Assembly: GCF_014204915.1 (NCBI RefSeq)
Contig: NZ_JACHMH010000001.1
Span: forward strand, 4,365,501-4,429,500
DNA from: Crossiella cryophila
Lineage (GTDB): Bacteria > Actinomycetota > Actinomycetes > Mycobacteriales > Pseudonocardiaceae
Direction of reading: 5' to 3'
DNA length: 64,000 nucleotides
Shown here: piece after piece, positions 59,769 to 64,000 of the stretch
Layout of the letters: each line of letters opens with the position of its first letter
Numbering within the stretch: the first letter of the stretch is position 1
Made by a program: the position numbers and the translations under genes
The notes under the pieces: generated by a model
Told to the model about the DNA's origin: nothing
The model's database searches: none
What the model saw: the letters and a program-made list of their open reading frames with translations, nothing else

Positions 59769-61301
59769 ATGGACACCGCACCCTCGGCGGTCGTCTCGCG
59801 TCGGCGCTGGGCCGTGCTCACCGTGTTGTCGGTGAGCCTGCTGCTGGTCGCGGTGGACGCCACCGTGCTGCACACCGCGGTCCCCTCGCTCGCGGCCGAT
59901 CTGAAACCAGGCCCGGTCGGGCTGCTCTGGATCATCGACATCTACTCGCTGCTGGCCGCGCCGCTGCTGATCGCCTTCGGCACGCTGGGCGATCGGTACG
60001 GGCGCCGCCGCATCCTGATGCTCGGCTACGTGGTCTTCGGTATCGCCTCGATCGCGGCGGCCATGGCCACCACCACCGGCATGCTGATCGCGGCCCGCGC
60101 CGGACTCGGCATCGGCGGCGCGATGATCATGCCAGCCACCCTGTCCGTGCTGCGGCACATCTTCCCCGACCGCAAGGAACGCCAGTTCGCCATCGGCGTG
60201 TGGAGCGCGGTCGCCGCCTCCGGCGCGGCACTGGGTCCGCTGCTGGGCGGGGTGCTGGTGGAGTTCTTCAGCTGGCACGCGGCCTTCCTGATCAACGTGC
60301 CGGTCATGCTGATCACCATCCCGCTGGCGCTGTGGCTGGTGCCCGAGTCGGCCGACCCGGAGAAGGGCCGCTGGGACATCCTCTCCGCGGTGCTCTCCGC
60401 ACTCGGCGTGCTCGGCATCGCCTACGGCATCAAGCAGGCCGCCCACCACGGCGTGCTCGACCCCGTCGCGCTGGCCACCGGCATCGGCGGCGTGCTGATG
60501 CTGGTCTGGTTCGTCCGCCGCCAGCTCAGCCTGGCGAAACCGCTGCTGGACATGCGGATGTTCCGCAACGCCACCTTCAGCACCGCGGTGGCCTGCGTGG
60601 TGCTGGTGATGAGTTCACTGGCCGGTCTCGGCCTCACCTTCTCCCAGTACCTGCAGTACGTGCTGCAACTCGGGCCCCTGGAGGCCGGGGTGCGGCTGAT
60701 GCCCGCCATGGTCGCGGCCATCGCCGGTGGCCTGCTGGCCGCGCCGCTGCTGCAACGCTTCTCCACCAGCGTGGTCACCGCGGGCGGCTTCGCCATCACC
60801 GCGATCGCGCTGGTCCCGGCCGGGTTCTGGCTGGACACCTCCGACCACCCGTGGCTGCTGGTGCCCTGCCTGCTCGGCGTGGGCGTGGGCGTCTCGGCCG
60901 CGTTCACCGCCTCCTCCGACGCGCTGCTGGCCTCCGCGCCCCCGGCCCAGGCTGGTGCCGCCGCCGCGGTGGAGGAGACCGGGTACGAACTGGGCACCGG
61001 ACTGGGCACCGCCATCGTCGGCAGCGTGATGACCGCCGTCTACAGCACGCACCTGGCCGCCGTGCCCGGTGTGCCCGGCGGGGTGCTGGACACGGCGAGG
61101 CAGTCCATGTCCGAGGCCGACCGGGCCGGTCGCGAACTCGGCGGGCCGGCCGGTGAGGCACTGCTCGCCGCCGCCCGGCAGGCCTTCGTGGACGGGCTCA
61201 CGGTGACCCTGGTGATCGCCGCCGTGGTGCTGACCCTGGCCGCCATCGTCGCCTCCCGCCTGCTGCCCCGGCAGGTCATCAAGTCCGTCGGACACGACTG
61301 A
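59769..61301 (+). CDS. DHA2-type (EmrB/QacA) drug exporter of the MFS
   Basis: The product has 510 residues with 14 predicted helices. Motif A is LGDRYGRRRILMLGY near residue 76 and motif C is SGAALGPLLGG near 155. Proton-driven export of drugs or own metabolites is the family role. The methyltransferase gene starts 10 bases after its stop and the PucR gene follows, so a three-gene unit is likely. A perfect palindrome upstream may be its operator. Confidence 0.9.
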   Translation: MDTAPSAVVSRRRWAVLTVLSVSLLLVAVDATVLHTAVPSLAADLKPGPVGLLWIIDIYSLLAAPLLIAFGTLGDRYGRRRILMLGYVVFGIASIAAAMATTTGMLIAARAGLGIGGAMIMPATLSVLRHIFPDRKERQFAIGVWSAVAASGAALGPLLGGVLVEFFSWHAAFLINVPVMLITIPLALWLVPESADPEKGRWDILSAVLSALGVLGIAYGIKQAAHHGVLDPVALATGIGGVLMLVWFVRRQLSLAKPLLDMRMFRNATFSTAVACVVLVMSSLAGLGLTFSQYLQYVLQLGPLEAGVRLMPAMVAAIAGGLLAAPLLQRFSTSVVTAGGFAITAIALVPAGFWLDTSDHPWLLVPCLLGVGVGVSAAFTASSDALLASAPPAQAGAAAAVEETGYELGTGLGTAIVGSVMTAVYSTHLAAVPGVPGGVLDTARQSMSEADRAGRELGGPAGEALLAAARQAFVDGLTVTLVIAAVVLTLAAIVASRLLPRQVIKSVGHD

Positions 61302-61311
61302 GAGAGAAGCT

Positions 61312-61914
61312 GTGACCCCCACTGCCACCGAATCCGACGTCCAGGTCCGCAAGGGCTGGCGCACCCCCGCCGTGCTGTACCGGCTGATCAGCCACCCCGT
61401 GCTGCGGTTCGTGCTGGGCTGGGACCTGCCCAGCCGGGATGTCGGCAAATGGGTGCAGCGCAAGCCGGGCGGCACCACCGTGGAGATCGGCAGCGGCGGC
61501 GGCTTCTTCACCACCGCGCTGCGCGAGCACCTCGGCGCGGACAACCGGCTGATCGGGCTGGACCCGGCCGCGGGCGCGCAGAAGAAGCTGGCCGACAAGC
61601 ACGCCGGTGCGCCCGGCGCGGACCTGGTGCTGGTGGCGGGCGACGGGTGCAAACTGCCCTTCGCCGACAACAGCGTGGACACCATCTTCTTCACCTACAG
61701 CCTGGAAGAGGTGCCCGACCCCCTGGCCGCGGTGCGCGAGGCCGTCCGGGTGCTGCGGCCCGGCGGCCAGTTCGTCGCCTTCGTGTGGCGCCCGGTGATC
61801 CTGCACAAGCGCCGAAAGCCGGTGCAGATCCTCATCGACACCCTGCTGACCAGGGAGAACGCCAGCAAGGGCCCGCAGAACCTGCGCCTGTCCTACCGCA
61901 AGGCCGCCGCGTGA
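61312..61914 (+). CDS. class I SAM-dependent methyltransferase (UbiE/type 11)
   Basis: The product has 200 residues with the SAM-binding motif VEIGSGGGFFTTALREHLG near residue 57, followed by LVAGDGCKLPFADNSVDTIFF (motif for the acidic loop) and VLRPGGQFVAFVWRP. Substrate is unknown. The start is GTG. It sits between the exporter and PucR-like genes; a modification step coupled to export or resistance is a possibility. Confidence 0.86.
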   Translation: MTPTATESDVQVRKGWRTPAVLYRLISHPVLRFVLGWDLPSRDVGKWVQRKPGGTTVEIGSGGGFFTTALREHLGADNRLIGLDPAAGAQKKLADKHAGAPGADLVLVAGDGCKLPFADNSVDTIFFTYSLEEVPDPLAAVREAVRVLRPGGQFVAFVWRPVILHKRRKPVQILIDTLLTRENASKGPQNLRLSYRKAAA

Positions 61915-61928
61915 CATGATCGGCCGTC

Positions 61929-63509
61929 ATGGCCGACCGGGAAATCCGCAACCGCCTGGACCACGTGCTCGCCGACCTGGGCAGCACCGTGCTCACCCCC
62001 GTCCTGCCCGGCAGACCGGAGGCGGTGGCGGACACCCCCGTCATCCACGACCCCGCCGAGCCACTCGAGCTGGCTCCCGGCGCGCTGCTGCTCGGTGTCG
62101 GGCTGCGTGAGCCGGCGCGGGTGGCCGGGTTGCTGACCGAGCTGGGTGTGCTTCGGGCGGCGGCGCTGCTGGTCAAGGCACCGGCCCCGGTCACCGAGGT
62201 GGTGCGGGTGGCCGCCGAGGCCGCCGGCGTCGCGCTGCTGGAGGTCAGCGCGGCCGCGTCCTGGTCGCACGTGCTCGCCCTGCTCCAGTCCCGGCTGGCC
62301 GCCGACGAGACCGCGTTGCCCGACGGGGCGCTGCCGCTGGGCAACGACCTGTTCGCACTGGCCAACGCCATCGCCGCGTTGCTGGACGCGCCGGTGGTGA
62401 TCGAGGACCGGTCGTCCCGGGTGCTGGCCTATTCCGAGGGGCAGGAGACCACCGATCCCGGGCGGGTGGCGACCGTGCTGGGGCGGCAGGTTCCCGAGGA
62501 GCTGCAGCGGGAGCTGCGGGAGCAGGGGGTGTTCCGCGAGCTGTACCGCAGTGCCGGTCCGGTGCACGTCGACCTGGGCGGGGACACGATCCCGCGGGCG
62601 GCGATCGCGGTGCGGGCGGGGGAGGAGATCCTCGGGTCTGTGTGGGCCGCCGTGCGCAGTCCGCTCAGTCCGGCGCGGGTCACCGCGCTGACGGATGCCG
62701 CGAAGATCGTCGCGCTGCATCTGATGCGGCAGCGGGCCGGTGCCGATGTGCAGCGGCGGTTGCGGGCCGATCTGCTGGCCACGGTGCTGGAGGGCGGTCC
62801 GGACGCGGCCGAGGCGGCCAGCCGGCTCGGGGTGGCTCGGGAGTCGTTGTGCGTGCTCGCGGCGCAGGCCCGCGCCGAAGGCGGCCAGGCCGAACAGGAA
62901 GCCGCGACCCAGCGCCTGTGCGACGCGCTGTCCCTGCACCTGCGCACCACGGTCGCCCGGCCCACTGCGGCGGCGCCACAGGGCGGAGTGGTCTACGGCC
63001 TGCTACCCGTGACGGCCGATGCCGCGGCCGCCCGGATAGCCGAGGACTTCCTGGCCAGAACCGGCACCAAAGACGCGGTGCGGATTGGTATAGGGCGGAT
63101 TGTGCCCGAGTGGTCGGAGGTGCCCCGCTCCCGCCGCGACGCCGACGCGGTGCTCCGGGCACTGGGCCACGCCCACCAGTCCGGCCCCGTCGCCCGCCTC
63201 GCCGACGTGCACGTCGAACTGCTCCTCACCCGGCTGGCCGATCAGCTCGCCGCTGATCAGTACCCGGTGCTCGGCCCAGTAGCCACCCTGCTAACCCACG
63301 ACACCGAACACAACACCGACTTCGTGCCGACGCTGGCCGCTTATCTGGACTTGTTTGGGGATGTGTCCGCGGCGGCTCAGCGGATTCATGTGCATCCCAA
63401 TACTTTTCGCTATCGGCTTCGACGCTTGTCCGAAATCAGCGGGCTGGATCTCGGGGATCCGCGGGCTCGGCTCGGCGCCCACCTCCAGCTCCAGTTACGT
63501 GATCTGTAA
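61929..63509 (+). CDS. PucR-family transcriptional regulator
   Basis: The product has 526 residues. N-terminal purine-catabolism-type (PucR) domain (residues ~1-130), a GAF-like middle, and the C-terminal PucR helix-turn-helix (TLAAYLDLFGDVSAAAQRIHVHPNTFRYRLRRLSEI near 470-510). Such activators control nitrogen, purine or other catabolic genes. No purine genes are adjacent. The start ATG is 14 bases after the methyltransferase stop. The 22-bp array D begins 17 bases after its stop. Confidence 0.88.
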   Translation: MADREIRNRLDHVLADLGSTVLTPVLPGRPEAVADTPVIHDPAEPLELAPGALLLGVGLREPARVAGLLTELGVLRAAALLVKAPAPVTEVVRVAAEAAGVALLEVSAAASWSHVLALLQSRLAADETALPDGALPLGNDLFALANAIAALLDAPVVIEDRSSRVLAYSEGQETTDPGRVATVLGRQVPEELQRELREQGVFRELYRSAGPVHVDLGGDTIPRAAIAVRAGEEILGSVWAAVRSPLSPARVTALTDAAKIVALHLMRQRAGADVQRRLRADLLATVLEGGPDAAEAASRLGVARESLCVLAAQARAEGGQAEQEAATQRLCDALSLHLRTTVARPTAAAPQGGVVYGLLPVTADAAAARIAEDFLARTGTKDAVRIGIGRIVPEWSEVPRSRRDADAVLRALGHAHQSGPVARLADVHVELLLTRLADQLAADQYPVLGPVATLLTHDTEHNTDFVPTLAAYLDLFGDVSAAAQRIHVHPNTFRYRLRRLSEISGLDLGDPRARLGAHLQLQLRDL

Positions 63510-63526
63510 ACCCAAGATCATCCCGC

Positions 63527-63592
63527 GTGTTGGCCGTTCTTGTACGCCGTGTTGGCCGTTGTTGTACGGAGTGTTGGCCGTTGTGGGACGGG
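63527..63592 (+). repeat. 22-bp tandem repeat array D (three units)
   Basis: Three contiguous 22-base units starting GTGTTGGCCGTT, with tails CTTGTACGCC, GTTGTACGGA and GTGGGACGGG. They are the same unit and orientation as array A, and the order of tail types (CTTGTACG first, GTGGGACG last) is also the same. Array D is 49 kb away from arrays A-C, and lies directly 3' of a gene. Confidence 0.92.
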
Positions 63593-63626
63593 GCGGGGGT
63601 TGGGGTTGGGGGTGAAAACCCCACGA

Positions 63627-63792
63627 CGAGGGTTCTCGCGTGTTCTCCGTACGGCCTGGAGCTTGCTGACCACACCCCGAGGAGCGGCCCCTGCAACACA
63701 AACCGCCGCCGACCCCGCCCAACGTGACGGGGGCCGCTCCTCGGGGTGTGGTTGGCTTGCGGAAGGCCGTGCGGAGAACACGCGAGCCCTCG
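63627..63792. repeat. long imperfect inverted repeat (arms ~64 bases)
   Basis: Left arm 63627-63691 and right arm 63730-63792 are near-complementary, with a 38-base loop. Shared blocks include CGCGTGTTCTCCG, ACGGCC and the inner 20 bases CACACCCCGAGGAGCGGCCC. No gene lies inside. It could be a MITE-like relic, a structured RNA or an exceptional terminator. Confidence 0.75.
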
Positions 63793-63884
63793 GAGCCACG
63801 CTGGGTCCGGCCCCGGCAGCACAATCCCCGCCCCGCAACCTGCTCATGCCGGTTCTTGATCTGCCCTCCCCCCTCCGGTGGTCT

Positions 63885-63987
63885 GCCCGGCCGGCGAGGC
63901 CATCTTTTCCGCTCTTGATCTTTGCGCTTGTGGCCTCTGTTGCTGAGGTACCCGAACAAAGATCAAGATCGTCCTCGCCGGACGGGC
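63885..63987. repeat. second inverted repeat near the window end
   Basis: Outer arms GCCCGGCCGGCGAGG (63885-63899) and CCTCGCCGGACGGGC (63973-63987) match with one mismatch. Inner arms CTTGATCTTTG (63914-63924) and CAAAGATCAAG (63957-63967) match perfectly. TCTTGATCT also occurs nearby at about 63854. The nested form suggests a hairpin element; no gene is seen. Confidence 0.6.
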
Positions 63988-64000
63988 AGAAATCAAAGGA

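Overview
The window is high-GC DNA with many GTG starts, stop/start overlaps of 1 to 4 bases and a large-ATPase LuxR regulator. It fits a filamentous actinobacterium, most likely of the Pseudonocardiales (inference; no rRNA or tRNA gene is visible). About 60 protein genes are supported.

Left part (1-14259): a divergent sugar locus. A PfkB kinase, a class II aldolase and a SIS-domain isomerase are read leftward. A DeoR repressor, a binding-protein ABC importer without its own ATPase and a DUF5107/TPR protein are read rightward. An inverted repeat lies between the two sides. Then come a VOC protein, an alpha/beta hydrolase, a cytochrome P450, a small membrane protein, a secreted GH29-like protein, an 865-base gene-free stretch with 22-bp tandem repeat arrays, and an ArfB-type ribosome rescue factor.

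Centre (14274-36588): an oxalate/formate/glyoxylate region. It holds moaA, a NuoE-NuoF-like protein, a ketopantoate-reductase-like protein, a degenerate SelB, a TPP-dependent oxalyl-CoA decarboxylase candidate, formyl-CoA:oxalate CoA-transferase, a fused ADP-forming acyl-CoA synthetase, an Nramp-related carrier without metal ligands, TerC, a FadR-type GntR regulator, an OFA-family oxalate/formate transporter, a SucCD pair and the glycerate pathway (hydroxypyruvate isomerase, tartronate semialdehyde reductase, glyoxylate carboligase). Six copies of a palindrome related to CTGCATACAGTATG precede these units, including the gntR gene. Together they look like one regulon. Oxalate would enter by the OFA carrier, be activated to oxalyl-CoA and decarboxylated to formyl-CoA. 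Formate would then be oxidised by a molybdoenzyme encoded elsewhere, and C2 carbon would be assimilated through glyoxylate.

Right part (36599-64000): an HxlR/SnoaL pair, a 991-residue LAL regulator, a short CoaD paralogue, a Nudix protein, a four-EF-hand protein, a DUF4429 protein, a LysR regulator, a secreted serine protease followed 7 bases later by a lipoxygenase, a TetR-DoxX-VOC set, an AlkD-like protein, a Tat-exported metallo-hydrolase, a LysR plus class-A-beta-lactamase-like pair, an ArsR-type regulator, a three-gene spermidine operon, a DUF3558 lipoprotein pair, two tandem trypsins, a DHA2 drug exporter with a methyltransferase and a PucR regulator. The window ends with another 22-bp repeat array and two long inverted repeats.
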